From contig JAJPJO010000152.1 in NCBI GenBank assembly GCA_021324135.1, positions 1 through 48,895 of the forward strand: a DNA stretch of 48,895 nt. Direction: 5' to 3'. How positions within the stretch are numbered: the first letter of the stretch is position 1; the number at the start of each line of letters is the position of its first letter. The stretch comes from Pseudomonadota bacterium. Its GTDB lineage: Bacteria; Cyanobacteriota; Vampirovibrionia; Obscuribacterales; Obscuribacteraceae. Of this stretch, positions 24,215 through 33,905 are shown piece by piece. Made by a program: the position numbers and the translations under genes. The notes under the pieces are model-generated. The model worked only from the letters and a program-made list of their open reading frames with translations, searched no databases and was not told the origin of the DNA.

Positions 24215-24410
24215 GCATCTACCTCTGGTAAAAGAGAGAACTTGCGTTTTGAATAAATTTGCGATTAGTAGAAACTTCGCCAGGCAGACCGAAAACCCGC
24301 GAGTAATTGGAATAAGACGGCGAGAGGCGGATAATGTTCCTCAAACGCTTAGACAGGGAATAATTTTAAGGCCAGATGAACGCTCGATATGGCTGGATAA
24401 AGGTTAGTAA

Positions 24411-25652
24411 ATGAATTGCAGCGAAGCCAAACCCTTGCTGGAAGCTATTCTCCAAGATAACGGAGAACCGGCGGACACGGCAAAAGTGTTGCAGCATCTA
24501 AATAAATGCTCATCCTGCCAGTCGACATGGAAGGACAATCCGGCATTGGACGCCCATCTGCATAGCTACAAAGAATACGCGGCCGAGCCAAACAAACGAC
24601 CGGATCCGAGCAAACGTGCTCCGCGCCAGGCCGGCAAAGCTGGAGCAAGCCCGGCGGGCGAGAACAAGGAAGAGGACTCAGCCTCGAGCACTGTTTTGGA
24701 CAGCGATGATGATTTAGAGGAACCACTCGTTGACGACATCATTCATCTGGTTGATGAGGAAGATGATGTCACATCACCTGAGCAATTGGTACAGGAGAGC
24801 ATTCGCGGACTGTCAGATGGCGATCCTATCCGCATGTATTTACGAGAGATCGGCTCCATTCCCCTTCTTACTCCCGATCAGGAGATCGCCTACGCCAGAC
24901 GCATAGAGCGTGGTGGCGCAGATGGTGCCATGGCCAAACGCCAGCTCGTGCAAGCAAACCTTCGTCTTGTCGTCTCAATTGCAAAGAAATATTTGAATCG
25001 CGGCATTCAATTCCTTGATTTGATCCAGGAGGGCAACCTCGGGTTGATCAGAGCGGCAGAAAAATTCGATCACTCCCGGGGCTACAAATTCAGCACCTAT
25101 GCGACATGGTGGATCAGGCAGGCGATAACGCGCGCCATCGCGGATCAAGCACGCACGATTCGCATTCCTGTGCACATGGTAGAAACGATTAACAAAATCA
25201 GGCGGGTAAGCCGCCTGCTCGCCCAGGAGAAAAACCGCAAGCCTACTGATGAAGAGATTGCCAAAGAATTGCAGATTAGCGTCAGTAAGCTGCGCGACAT
25301 TTTGAAGATGGCGCAGGAGCCGGTCTCGCTCGAAACGCCGGTTGGCAAGGAAGAGGACAGCCGCCTGGTCGATTTCATCGAAGACAACGTTTCTCAATCG
25401 CCAGGAGAACAAATTACGCGCGAGCTTTTGCGCGAAGATATCCTTGCGGTGATGGCGGCACTGTCGCCGCGAGAACGCGACGTCTTGCGCTTGCGCTTTG
25501 GCCTGGACGACGGGCGGACCCGCACGCTCGAGGAAGTAGGACAATTGTTTGGTGTAACGCGTGAGCGGATTCGGCAAATCGAAGCAAAGGCTCTCCGCAA
25601 GCTTCGGCACCCTCAGCGCTCGAAGAAACTCCGCGATTACATGGACAACTAA
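24411..25652 (+). CDS. RpoD-type sigma factor with an N-terminal anti-sigma zinc finger
   Basis: 413 aa. Residues 1-40 match a zf-HC2/anti-sigma zinc-finger pattern: [13 protein letters not shown] then HLNKCSSC gives Cys3, His29, Cys33, Cys36 (H-x3-C-x2-C). An acidic/basic linker follows to about 125. The rest is a full group-1-like sigma: region 1.2 [17 protein letters not shown], region 2 [49 protein letters not shown], region 3 and region 4 with [38 protein letters not shown] in the usual form. AAGG lies eight bases before ATG. Region 1.1 is replaced by the finger and linker. Either the primary sigma with an in-cis control domain or a specialised one. Confidence 0.9.
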   Translation: MNCSEAKPLLEAILQDNGEPADTAKVLQHLNKCSSCQSTWKDNPALDAHLHSYKEYAAEPNKRPDPSKRAPRQAGKAGASPAGENKEEDSASSTVLDSDDDLEEPLVDDIIHLVDEEDDVTSPEQLVQESIRGLSDGDPIRMYLREIGSIPLLTPDQEIAYARRIERGGADGAMAKRQLVQANLRLVVSIAKKYLNRGIQFLDLIQEGNLGLIRAAEKFDHSRGYKFSTYATWWIRQAITRAIADQARTIRIPVHMVETINKIRRVSRLLAQEKNRKPTDEEIAKELQISVSKLRDILKMAQEPVSLETPVGKEEDSRLVDFIEDNVSQSPGEQITRELLREDILAVMAALSPRERDVLRLRFGLDDGRTRTLEEVGQLFGVTRERIRQIEAKALRKLRHPQRSKKLRDYMDN

Positions 25653-25768
25653 AATGCTCTTGCGCCGGCGCTGATAGACTATAATCTGATCTCTTCAACC
25701 ACTTGTCCGGTGGTTGCCAGCCTTGAAATGGCATAACATGTTAGTCGTATTGGTATCCGGTACTAAGA

Positions 25769-27805
25769 GTGAAGTTTGCTCGAAATTTAGGAACGATTCT
25801 CGCCCTCTCCTCGACCCTGCTCTATTTAAGTTGGGCCCGAGCGGAGTCCCTTGTGGCGAGGGAAGACACCGCCCGGTACAGGACGCTGCTCGAGCACTGC
25901 GTCGACCTCAGCAAGCCCTTCGACAACAAACGGCAATCATTCTATTTCCTGCTGGACAAATCCGGTGCCCTCGCCAAGCCGCTTGACTATTATTTCGTCT
26001 CTCAATTTCATGATGGTCTGGCTGCAGTCACAGAGCCAAAAGAGGGTGAGTACAGAACCGGTTTTATCAATAGTAGCGGCGAGCTGGCCATACCGCTCAA
26101 GTTCACCAATGCCGGGATCTTTTCCGAGGGGTTAGCCTGGGTTTGGAGCGGCTCGGGCGAAAACGGTTATATAGATAGAACCGGACAGCAAGTGATTAAG
26201 AGCCGAGACTATGCCGAAGGGCGACCTTTTTCAGAAGGATTGTCGGCTGTGCAAATCAAAGCGAATGACGATGCCAACACGGCCCATGGCAAATGGGGAT
26301 TCATCGATAGAAACGGAAATATAGTCATTAAGCCGCAATATGAAGGCGCTGGGGACTTTGTGCAGGGTCGCGCCGCTGTGGAAGTAATTGGCAAATGGCG
26401 ATACATAGACAAATCGGGTGCCACCATAGGCGATGAATACGATGGAGCAAAACCATTCTCGGAGGGTTTCGCTGCCGTATGCAATGAAGGTAAGTGGGGA
26501 TTTGTCTCGACAGACGGTAAAGTAGCCATTCCGCTCGTTTATGAAGCAGCAGGGCATTTCTCAGAGGGACGAGCCGCCATCAAATCCGGTGGCAAGTTCG
26601 GTTTCATCGACAAGAAAGGCAATGTCGTTATTGCGCCACACTTCATCGAAGTCGGTTGGTTCAGCAACCGTCTCTGCCCGGCAACACTGGGCGGCAGATG
26701 GGGCTTCGTCGATGATTCCGGCAAATTCAAAATAGCACCGCGCTTCGATCACTGCGATAGCTTCTGCGATGGGAGAGCTCGAGTTCGCATCGGCTTCTCC
26801 TTTGGATTTGTAGATGAGCATGGAGACTTCATAGTCAAACCGCAATATGAATTTGCCTATCCTTATTCCGATCAGATGGCAATCGCCCGCAAACGAAATT
26901 GGGATCATCCTATTGCCCGCGAGGAACTGATGAATCTGCATCTGGCAGGCTGGAAAGCGCGCCTCGATCAGCATGGCAAATCAGCCGCTTCTTCCAGCAA
27001 CCACAATAATCACATCTACATACCGGCCAACTTGGATGAAGCGCTCAACGAATTGACTGAGACATTGCCGACCAAGGCTCAGCAGGATATAAAAACGGTG
27101 ACCGAACATGAGATGGTCTGCTACCACGATGGGCTCGGCGCCTGGCTGCGTGACAATTGGGGTCTGACGAATGACAGCCGATTGGCAAAGTATTTTAACG
27201 GCATCGGCATTATTCATCCCGATGACATGTCGGCAATCATCCTGCATTCATTGTGGCGCAAACTGCATGGCCAGCCGATAGAGCTGGATAAACAGGTGGT
27301 GACATATCAGGATTATTGGCTTAAATTGAGACCGATTGTAGATTTATCTGCACAGCTACCAAGCGATATTCTCAATGCCGAATTGAAGGAAACGTCGGGT
27401 GAGCAACTATCTCTGAAAGGACTTCTAGAGCAACAAGATGTGACGGTTCTGGCATTATGCGGTAGAGGAGACAGCAACTCAAAGCGCCTTATATCGGAAC
27501 TTGATCATATGAGTGCAAAACTATCACAAAGGAAAGCGGCGTGCATCGCAGCAATTGACGGGGAGCTTGAACCGGAAGCGAATGGAGCGCGCGCTCACGT
27601 ACCCTGTCGACACTTCTATGTCCCGAAACAATTTTTTGCCCAGGTTAGCTCCGCGCTGCAGCTGGAACCGATGGTAATGCCGCAAACACTTTTGATAAGG
27701 CGCGGCGGCATGGTCCTGAAACGATTCAACGGTTTGGACAGTGATACGCCCGCGTCCATTGAAACGGCGGTAAGAGCTATCTCTGCAGCCTCAGCCAATG
27801 ACTAG
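25769..27805 (+). CDS. Exported WG-repeat protein with DUF6794-like domain
   Basis: 678 aa, GTG start. Signal peptide at 1-26 (LALSSTLLYLSWARA). Residues 60-400 hold about eight WG repeats of the type WGFIDRNGNIVIKPQYEGAG (also WGFVSTDGKVAIPLVYE, FGFIDKKGNVVIAPHF). Near 415-520 a domain with LDEALNELTETLP, LGAWLRDNWGL and GIIHPDDMSAIILHSLWRKL resembles DUF6794. The C-terminus (about 540-675) looks like a thioredoxin-type fold (VTVLALCGRGDSNSKRLISEL, then PQTLLIRRGGMVLKRFNGL). Likely periplasmic or surface-bound; function unknown. Ends in TAG. Confidence 0.82.
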   Translation: MKFARNLGTILALSSTLLYLSWARAESLVAREDTARYRTLLEHCVDLSKPFDNKRQSFYFLLDKSGALAKPLDYYFVSQFHDGLAAVTEPKEGEYRTGFINSSGELAIPLKFTNAGIFSEGLAWVWSGSGENGYIDRTGQQVIKSRDYAEGRPFSEGLSAVQIKANDDANTAHGKWGFIDRNGNIVIKPQYEGAGDFVQGRAAVEVIGKWRYIDKSGATIGDEYDGAKPFSEGFAAVCNEGKWGFVSTDGKVAIPLVYEAAGHFSEGRAAIKSGGKFGFIDKKGNVVIAPHFIEVGWFSNRLCPATLGGRWGFVDDSGKFKIAPRFDHCDSFCDGRARVRIGFSFGFVDEHGDFIVKPQYEFAYPYSDQMAIARKRNWDHPIAREELMNLHLAGWKARLDQHGKSAASSSNHNNHIYIPANLDEALNELTETLPTKAQQDIKTVTEHEMVCYHDGLGAWLRDNWGLTNDSRLAKYFNGIGIIHPDDMSAIILHSLWRKLHGQPIELDKQVVTYQDYWLKLRPIVDLSAQLPSDILNAELKETSGEQLSLKGLLEQQDVTVLALCGRGDSNSKRLISELDHMSAKLSQRKAACIAAIDGELEPEANGARAHVPCRHFYVPKQFFAQVSSALQLEPMVMPQTLLIRRGGMVLKRFNGLDSDTPASIETAVRAISAASAND

Positions 27806-27857
27806 CATCAAGCAAAATTACTGATTCAATCAGCGATCGAGATTGGCGCAGAAAAGT

Positions 27858-28442
27858 TCAAGACGTCTTCTTATACTTTTTTCGCACGGTACGAAAGGTA
27901 ATCGCATAACGCAACTGCTTCACAGGTGCGATGCTGTGCTGCCAGACCGATCGAGACGCACCGCGGAGCACGTACAGCGAACGGCGAGCGATAGGCTGCT
28001 TGTACAACTCGAAGACATCGTCTTTGAGCCGGCGAAAACGCATCGTGTCGTCAGACGCGAGCGAGATACCGACCACCTCCGGACCAAATGCGGGCGCATC
28101 TCGATGCCAGCCGATGCCCGCACCTGGAGCATAACGCGCTACGAGGGCTTGCTCCATCTCCTCGGCTGGCAAGCCTGCAAAGGGAGCGGCTTTATCGCGC
28201 AATTCAATCAGCCAGTTCGGAAAAGGATCTTGCTCATGCACGGCTTCACTGTAAAACTCATAGCCATAGCCGAAGTGATGGATCTTTCTTTTGGCGGCCA
28301 CCCCCTGCAGAACAAAATCGTAAAACTCCACGCCTTGCTCGATTTCAGCAAGTATCCTTTGCTCATCGGCTGGCGAGATGAAATCGGGCACGTACAGCAA
28401 TCCCTGAGGAGCATCATCAATGCGTTTTATTTTGCGAGGCAT
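27858..28442 (-). CDS. AlkB-like 2-oxoglutarate/Fe(II) dioxygenase
   Basis: 194 aa from ATG 28442 (MPRKIKRIDD); an earlier in-frame ATG at 28487 sits only a few bases after GGAGG, so the start is uncertain. Iron ligands are HRDAP (His-x-Asp) and the later His in WQHSIAP; the Arg of RYAITFRTVR binds 2-oxoglutarate. The YVPDFISPADEQRILAEIE entry is typical of the ALKBH-like branch. Repairs alkylated bases or demethylates RNA or protein. It converges on the WG-repeat gene and lies just downstream of the SDR gene on the same strand. Confidence 0.87.
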   Translation of the reverse strand: MPRKIKRIDDAPQGLLYVPDFISPADEQRILAEIEQGVEFYDFVLQGVAAKRKIHHFGYGYEFYSEAVHEQDPFPNWLIELRDKAAPFAGLPAEEMEQALVARYAPGAGIGWHRDAPAFGPEVVGISLASDDTMRFRRLKDDVFELYKQPIARRSLYVLRGASRSVWQHSIAPVKQLRYAITFRTVRKKYKKTS

Positions 28443-28500
28443 CGTTCGATCAAAGAGTATGCAGGCTGACAGTCTTGATTCTAACATTACCTCCACTGCC

Positions 28501-29253
28501 CTAACGCAACGACCAACCGCCGTCGACAACTAGAACTTCGCCTGTGACTCCATCGGCTACAGACAGGTAAAGGAAAGCATCGGCAATCTCATCCACATTG
28601 AGCCAGCGTTTGATCAGAGCGCCTTCGGCAAGCATGTCCTTTGTCTCCTGGGGAACCCCATCAAAAGCCGATGTGAGCGTGTATCCAGGTGCCACTGCAT
28701 TAACGTTAATATGAGGTGCGAGATCTTTAGCCAGCGTTCTGGTAAAGCTGATCAGTGCCGCTTTGGCAGCTGAATACGGCATGATGCCCTGCCTCCCGGC
28801 ATAATCGAGTCCTCGAATCGACGCGTTATTGATGATTTTGCCGCTGCCGTTTTTTACCATTATTTTGGCTGCCGCCTGCGAGCACAGGACACTGGTGAAG
28901 AAATTAGCATCGAATGCTTGAAGCCAGTCATTCTTGCTTAGATTGAGGAATGGTTTTTCATGGACCACGCCGGCGTTGTTGATTAAAACGTCAATCGTTC
29001 CAAAATTCGCGACAATTGCATCAAACAGGCTTGCCACCGCATCTGGTTGCGACACATCAGCTTGAACATAGATCGCCTCGGCACCAAGTGACTCGATCTC
29101 ATCAACAACCTTTTTGCCGCCCTCGACGTTTGATCGCGAATTTATGACAAGCCTGGCACCATGCTCGGCAAAGCGCAATGCAATAGCGCGTCCAATGTTG
29201 TCAGACGCTCCTGTAACGAGGACGACCTTCGATTTCAGCGTGGCGAAGTTCAA
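28501..29253 (-). CDS. Short-chain dehydrogenase/reductase (FabG-like)
   Basis: 250 aa if started at TTG 29253, which has AGAGGT seven bases upstream; a GTG at 29271 is the other option. Classical SDR: cofactor loop TGASDNIG, LINNAGV, and the Ser-Tyr-Lys triad in NNASIRGLDYAG..PYSAAKAAL, with the ending VTGEVLVVDGGW. NADP(H) is suggested by the SRS after the second strand. The product cannot be assigned beyond a FabG-like reductase. Ends in TAG. Confidence 0.87.
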   Translation of the reverse strand: MNFATLKSKVVLVTGASDNIGRAIALRFAEHGARLVINSRSNVEGGKKVVDEIESLGAEAIYVQADVSQPDAVASLFDAIVANFGTIDVLINNAGVVHEKPFLNLSKNDWLQAFDANFFTSVLCSQAAAKIMVKNGSGKIINNASIRGLDYAGRQGIMPYSAAKAALISFTRTLAKDLAPHINVNAVAPGYTLTSAFDGVPQETKDMLAEGALIKRWLNVDEIADAFLYLSVADGVTGEVLVVDGGWSLR

Positions 29254-29298
29254 AATTAATACCTCTTGCACAACAGATCAGTACAGCAAAAGATATTA

Positions 29299-29946
29299 CT
29301 ATTTTTGTCCGGGCTTTTTATAGCCCGCCGGCGGTGTCAAGGAACCATCAATCCGATTTGGCTGATATGCAGCTCGCATAATCAAATCATCCAGCTGCGG
29401 AATCCTGAATTGCTCTACTTCATCGGCAGCCGGCGGCAGTGGAAAATCTGATCCGCCGCCCTGACTCATTATTGTTTGTGGTTTCGGCTTTGTCGGCTCC
29501 GGCATGCGATTGAGCGTCGGCATACTGCCCCAGCCGGCACCATGTACGGTGCCGGATTGCAAACTTCTGGGCGCGACCGGCTGACGCGAATATAAATTTG
29601 GATTGCTCATGGAGCGAGGTTGTTCTTTTCTCGATATATGAGAGCCGGGCGAGCTGGAACCTTGTGGTTGATATAAACCTGGGCTTATCTGGTTTATAGT
29701 TGGCGATGGATCCGATTGGGAAAAAATAGTGCTTCCCGGGGTCAAATCAATGCGGACATTTGATTTACTACTGCTCGGACCATCAGGCGCGGAACTGTTT
29801 TTTGCACCGTCTCCCGAATTCCCCCATCTCTTGTAGGAGGGCTCATCTAAAAAATCGGCTGAGGCGCGGGCAGCAAAAAATACATATGTGAAAGCTGCTG
29901 CAATCAGCAGTAAGCGAGCATTGAAAAGGCACGGCACCGAATCCAT
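29299..29946 (-). CDS. Secreted Ser/Pro-rich protein of unknown function
   Basis: 215 aa from ATG 29946, giving a clean signal peptide (LLLIAAAFTYVFFAARASA). The rest is Ser, Pro and Gly rich and probably disordered, with no cysteine motif or repeat that suggests a fold. Stops with tandem TAG-TAA. It lies seven bases after the TPR-like gene on the same strand, which suggests an operon. No family recognised. Confidence 0.65.
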   Translation of the reverse strand: MDSVPCLFNARLLLIAAAFTYVFFAARASADFLDEPSYKRWGNSGDGAKNSSAPDGPSSSKSNVRIDLTPGSTIFSQSDPSPTINQISPGLYQPQGSSSPGSHISRKEQPRSMSNPNLYSRQPVAPRSLQSGTVHGAGWGSMPTLNRMPEPTKPKPQTIMSQGGGSDFPLPPAADEVEQFRIPQLDDLIMRAAYQPNRIDGSLTPPAGYKKPGQK

Positions 29947-29953
29947 CTTCACA

Positions 29954-30706
29954 CTACGGTCCTCCGTAACGACGCCAATCAGAATCACTGCCGCGCCCCT
30001 GCATGAAGCGATAAACCGCATCACCATCACCGGCTTGACGCGCTCTGCTTGCAGCATCCTGCTCGTATTGCGAAGGCGAACTGCTCGTTGGCGCTTTTGT
30101 ATGAATCTTTGCATTAAGCATTGCATAACCGAGCTTGCGATCGAATTTCACTCGCTGCACAACGATCGGATTGATCTGGGCCAGGAGCGCTTTGCACTTC
30201 TGGCGCACCGAGTCCGGTCCACCGGTCGTATTGAGGGCATTGCGAAGCGTGTGGTCCGCATCGACATATTTGTCCTTCGCACAATAATAAACAGCCTGGA
30301 GATACATCCATGATGGATTGTTCGGCTCAAGACCGACCAGAGTGTTGTAAGCCTCGCCCAGCGAAAGATAGGCAGTGCAGTGTCGGAAATCGCCGGGGTG
30401 CTCACTCAAGTAATCGCGAGTCGCTCTTGTCAGACATGCCAGAGCTCTGCGAGCTACCTGACGTTGTTGCTCCTCGCTCATGGTATTCGAGGATCCACCA
30501 CTCTGAAAACTCCTCGGTACCATGCCACCATAGCTCGTCGATTTGAGCATGGTTAAATAGGTTCGCCCCGCGGATGTATAGTCGCCCTGTGCCTCCTGAC
30601 GCCTTCCTTGCTGTTCCAGCGATGAAATATCCATCTGCGCAAAGGAAGGCAAACACTGCGATACGGCCGCCACAACAATACAGACGAGCTGAATCAATCG
30701 CAACAT
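29954..30706 (-). CDS. Secreted TPR-like protein
   Basis: 250 aa; ATG 30706 is preferred over TTG 30721 because it gives a compact signal peptide (LRLIQLVCIVVAAVSQCLPSFA). Helical pairs resembling TPRs occur at EQQGRRQEAQGDYTSAGRTYLTML and again at AYLSLGEAYNTLVGLEPNNPSWMYLQAVYYCAKDKYVDADHTL. A low-complexity tail follows. A protein-interaction role in the envelope is likely. Ends in TAG. Confidence 0.72.
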   Translation of the reverse strand: MLRLIQLVCIVVAAVSQCLPSFAQMDISSLEQQGRRQEAQGDYTSAGRTYLTMLKSTSYGGMVPRSFQSGGSSNTMSEEQQRQVARRALACLTRATRDYLSEHPGDFRHCTAYLSLGEAYNTLVGLEPNNPSWMYLQAVYYCAKDKYVDADHTLRNALNTTGGPDSVRQKCKALLAQINPIVVQRVKFDRKLGYAMLNAKIHTKAPTSSSPSQYEQDAASRARQAGDGDAVYRFMQGRGSDSDWRRYGGP

Positions 30707-30799
30707 CTTCGGCTTACCCAAGGTTGGTTTACAAACTGTTCCCTGACGTCAAAGTCTAGACCAGTGTATGCGCTGATGTCAACGAAGCATTCTTGTTTG

Positions 30800-32008
30800 C
30801 TAACTCACCAGTGTTTCCCGCAACTTACGGTTGCGCAATCGCCATATAAGTCCATCGGTAATGATGTGGAAGAAATTGAAAGCGGCAAAAATTGAAGCCG
30901 TTGCCGTAGCGTACGCAAAACCGCAGGTCTGAAGAATTCCCGGAGCTACAAAATAGATTGCCGATGTAATCAGACTGATTGTAGCGATCAATCGAACGAT
31001 TGGGTTTCTCACCCAGAGCAACAGAGATGGCAACTTCTGGTTGTGCAAATTATCTTTTTTCTGGCACAACCAGGCATGGTCGAGCGACTGGCTCTGTTGC
31101 AAGTGCTTTGAGAAAACAATCATAAGATATTGCGATCCATGCATGAAGGCCGAGACGTAGAGCCAATATATAGTGTTGGCAAATGGGTCGAGGACAAAAG
31201 CGGTGATAGCGCTAGCCAGCGTGAGCTGCGCGGCGAATGGAAACATTTGCCTGTTCTGCAAGAGCCTGATCAGGATCAGGGCGCAAAACGACAGCGCCGA
31301 TCCTGTCAGGCACATCTGCGCCACGTCCACAAACATTTGCGGCAGCGGTCCCCAAAACGGCACAGGCTGCATCAGGAAAGTGGCGCCGCTGAATTCCTTG
31401 AATGTCAGCTGCCGCAAAACAGCAAAAACCGTTACGCTTCTCACCAGGCACAGGAGAACGCGGCGCTCCCAGGGATTGAGACTATAACCGGCTTTCATAC
31501 AATAGAGCACCGCCACACCGTAGCTCTGAGACATGAAATGATGAGGAATGATCAACAAATATACTTTCACCAGAATTGAGGCCGCACCAGGCAGAGCGAT
31601 GCCGAATACGGCAAGCGCCAGACTCAGAGCCGCCATCAAATAAAGCGCCGATCTTAGTAATCCCGGAGATTTGGCATGGCGGAAACCCGCTACCAACGTG
31701 GCTGCCGTGTGAGTCTCACTGAGGCACACTGCACCCAATGATGAAGTTATAATCAGGGCTTCAGCAATAGTTCCAGTGCCCGATCCGTTCAAAAAATAGT
31801 AATGCAGTAAGAACAGAATCCAGACCAGACCACCACAGCCAAACAGAAAGTCGATCACCGGACTGACGATCCATGCAGATCGTGGAGCAGGCGATGCCGC
31901 GATGCTGGTATTGTATACGGTATCACCTCCCGGCCGGGAAGAGGCGATCTCTTGAACGGTCACAGCGGCGCTGGCAGGCACCAGAGGCGGTGCAAAGGAT
32001 TTAAGCAT
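30800..32008 (-). CDS. Polytopic membrane protein of unknown function
   Basis: 402 aa with nine or more hydrophobic segments from residue 50 on. Conserved-looking polar motifs inside the membrane are SETHTAATLVAGFRH, IIPHHFMSQSYGVAVLYC, SAFMHGSQYLMIVFSKH and FNFFHIITDGLIWRLRN; the many His residues suggest metal or haem binding or a membrane-bound enzyme. The start lies two bases after the stop of the upstream secreted/membrane protein gene. No family recognised with confidence. Ends in TAG. Confidence 0.75.
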   Translation of the reverse strand: MLKSFAPPLVPASAAVTVQEIASSRPGGDTVYNTSIAASPAPRSAWIVSPVIDFLFGCGGLVWILFLLHYYFLNGSGTGTIAEALIITSSLGAVCLSETHTAATLVAGFRHAKSPGLLRSALYLMAALSLALAVFGIALPGAASILVKVYLLIIPHHFMSQSYGVAVLYCMKAGYSLNPWERRVLLCLVRSVTVFAVLRQLTFKEFSGATFLMQPVPFWGPLPQMFVDVAQMCLTGSALSFCALILIRLLQNRQMFPFAAQLTLASAITAFVLDPFANTIYWLYVSAFMHGSQYLMIVFSKHLQQSQSLDHAWLCQKKDNLHNQKLPSLLLWVRNPIVRLIATISLITSAIYFVAPGILQTCGFAYATATASIFAAFNFFHIITDGLIWRLRNRKLRETLVS

Positions 32009-32010
32009 GA

Positions 32011-32613
32011 TCAGGGTCTGGGCAGAACGATTGCAGACGCTCTGGTTCGAACAGTAGTCATTCTTTCACTTGGCTTGATCATCTCATCGCCCGGTGAAAG
32101 CAAGATTGTTCTTCCCACTGATCGAGATCTCCATTCCTTATTCTCATCAGCTGATTTTGACAAAACGATCTCGTTCCTCCACACCAAACCGGCCAGAATG
32201 AACACGGCCGTGGCAACGCCCCCAATAACCCATATTGGCGCTCTTTTTTGTTTGTACATGAATCGAAGTCCCCAGATGAGAAGACTGGCGATCAAAGTAG
32301 AAAAGAGAATCACGGTGACAAGGGGAAGCTGCTTCGGCTTGCTCGTCGACGGAGTACCGACCGTCGCGATTGGTGTCGTCACTATGCCCGGCGGACCGAT
32401 TGTTCCGTTAGTTGCCCCAGGCAGGATCGGGGCGTTCCCACTGGGCGGGTACTGTTGGGTGGCGGGAGGGGCTTCATGAGCGCGGACAACGCCGCGCCTG
32501 ATTAAATTAGATCGCTCAGGACTTCCCTGATTCTGCGCCAGGACAGGCAGACCGCAGGTCATTGAAAGAAAGAGCGCCATGGCGAACGATAAGTACCGGG
32601 CAGTGCAGCTCAT
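32011..32613 (-). CDS. Membrane-anchored protein with Pro-rich exported segment
   Basis: 200 aa: signal peptide (to about residue 26), Pro/Thr-rich segment, two membrane segments (about 100-118 and 128-145), then a basic tail. Likely anchored in the inner membrane with both ends exposed. Its stop lies two bases from the start of the polytopic membrane protein gene, so the two probably work together. GGAG lies about five bases before ATG. No family recognised. Confidence 0.68.
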   Translation of the reverse strand: MSCTARYLSFAMALFLSMTCGLPVLAQNQGSPERSNLIRRGVVRAHEAPPATQQYPPSGNAPILPGATNGTIGPPGIVTTPIATVGTPSTSKPKQLPLVTVILFSTLIASLLIWGLRFMYKQKRAPIWVIGGVATAVFILAGLVWRNEIVLSKSADENKEWRSRSVGRTILLSPGDEMIKPSERMTTVRTRASAIVLPRP

Positions 32614-32745
32614 AACTACTCCGTCTAAATCACTATGCCTGTCGATATCCTACAGGTTGTCCATGAAATTGCGCAGTAAGCTCACACTGAAGAAAGATCA
32701 GGGTTTTCACTATGATCGGAAAGTTTGGATGGCAGCCAGATCGGC

Positions 32746-33480
32746 TTATTGTCGGTCACTCTTGCTCGAATCCACACTCTTGTCCGCCTCATTCTTGGCT
32801 GATTTAGCGCGCCAATACGTGAGCTTCCAATTGTCGCCTTCCTTGACAAACATCTCGGTCACAAAGGTTTGCTCATCCTCGAGCAGTTTGCCCTGAATTG
32901 ATTTGACTGCCTTGTATGTCACTACGGCAGTGCCGCCGAGAACCTTTATATAAGGCGAATCGATCGTGTATGCAACAATCTGCCTGCCGCCTGCCGTATC
33001 GCGCTGAAAGTCGAGTTTCAACCGTTTCAAAATTGCCTCACGGCCGCTCACGGTCTTTCCCTCATGTTCGTCATAGAGTGAGCAATCATCTGAAATTAAA
33101 TCGCCGTACCGATCAAGCTTCCCTCGGCCATAGGCGGAGGCAAGTGCAACTGCCGCCTTTAGTACATCCGGGGCTTCCGGCTTGGGTGAATGCATCTCCA
33201 GTGCTTCATGCGGATTGATGCATCGAACCAGGTTATCTGATTCTGATTCTTGTTGCTGCTCAGTTGTTTTTGAAGAGACGACTGTCTCAGCAGAGGTGTT
33301 TGACTTGACGGGCAGATCCGCCGGCTTTATTTCTCTGGTCATGCCGGGTATACCGCGAATCGACTTGTCGTCTTCTGCGCGCGCCATGTCCGCCCATGAG
33401 GCAATGCCACCGCAAGTGGTGAGGAGGCAGAGGCAAGGCAACATATGTTTCAGCTTTTGCGAAACGATGCGGTTCTTCAT
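32746..33480 (-). CDS. Secreted SnoaL/DUF4440-like (NTF2-fold) protein
   Basis: 244 aa: signal peptide (LPCLCLLTTCGG..), a disordered Ser/Glu/Gln segment to about residue 100, then an NTF2-like fold: ALASAYGRGKLDRYGDLISDDCSLYDEHEGKTVSGREAILKRLK, followed by strands ending NWKLTYWRAKS. Fits the nuclear-transport-factor-2/ketosteroid-isomerase-like superfamily, here exported; enzymatic role unproven. AGGAGGT lies eight bases before ATG and overlaps the end of the upstream coiled-coil gene. Ends in TAA. Confidence 0.75.
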   Translation of the reverse strand: MKNRIVSQKLKHMLPCLCLLTTCGGIASWADMARAEDDKSIRGIPGMTREIKPADLPVKSNTSAETVVSSKTTEQQQESESDNLVRCINPHEALEMHSPKPEAPDVLKAAVALASAYGRGKLDRYGDLISDDCSLYDEHEGKTVSGREAILKRLKLDFQRDTAGGRQIVAYTIDSPYIKVLGGTAVVTYKAVKSIQGKLLEDEQTFVTEMFVKEGDNWKLTYWRAKSAKNEADKSVDSSKSDRQ

Positions 33481-33497
33481 CAGCAGCTACCTCCTGA

Positions 33498-33782
33498 TCA
33501 GCGCAGAGCATCCATGGCGCGATCAACGTCTCGTATGGATTGATCGAGCTGCCCCAGGTAATTTTCCAAAAGAGCCTGTTGATGGCGGAGCTGATCGATT
33601 TGCGACCGCACCTCGCTATACGAGCGCATCACTTCTCTCTGCTGCGCCCGAAGCGCGTCGCTGGAGGCCTTCAGCTTGTTGTAACTCTCCGGATCGGAAG
33701 CCGGACTTGGCCTCATTATCATGGAACAAAATACAGAGATCAGAAATGAGAGACTCAAAAGAATTCTCCTGCTCCTGTTCAT
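33498..33782 (-). CDS. Small exported coiled-coil protein
   Basis: 94 aa from ATG 33782 (MNRSRRILLSLSFLISVFCS), giving a signal or anchor segment. The mature part is a continuous heptad-like helix rich in Gln, Leu and Arg (EVMRSYSEVRSQIDQLRHQQALL). Probably co-transcribed with the NTF2-like gene, whose ribosome site overlaps its stop. No family recognised. Confidence 0.65.
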   Translation of the reverse strand: MNRSRRILLSLSFLISVFCSMIMRPSPASDPESYNKLKASSDALRAQQREVMRSYSEVRSQIDQLRHQQALLENYLGQLDQSIRDVDRAMDALR

Positions 33783-33887
33783 GTTGCATCGCTCCGTTGT
33801 CCCAAATAACAATATTCTGCGAGCCAGGTCGTCAACCGTCCACAACGAATCGCATCGTCTAGAGGTGGACTGCCGGCTTGGTTATAT

Positions 33888-33893
33888 TATAAT
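33888..33893 (+). promoter_or_regulatory. TATAAT -10 box upstream of the DUF1579-like gene
   Basis: A perfect TATAAT at 33888-33893 with a weak -35 candidate (TGGACT, 33866-33871, spacing 16). It lies directly before the inverted repeat at 33906-33940. Confidence 0.4.
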
Positions 33894-33905
33894 GACAGTT
33901 CCTCA

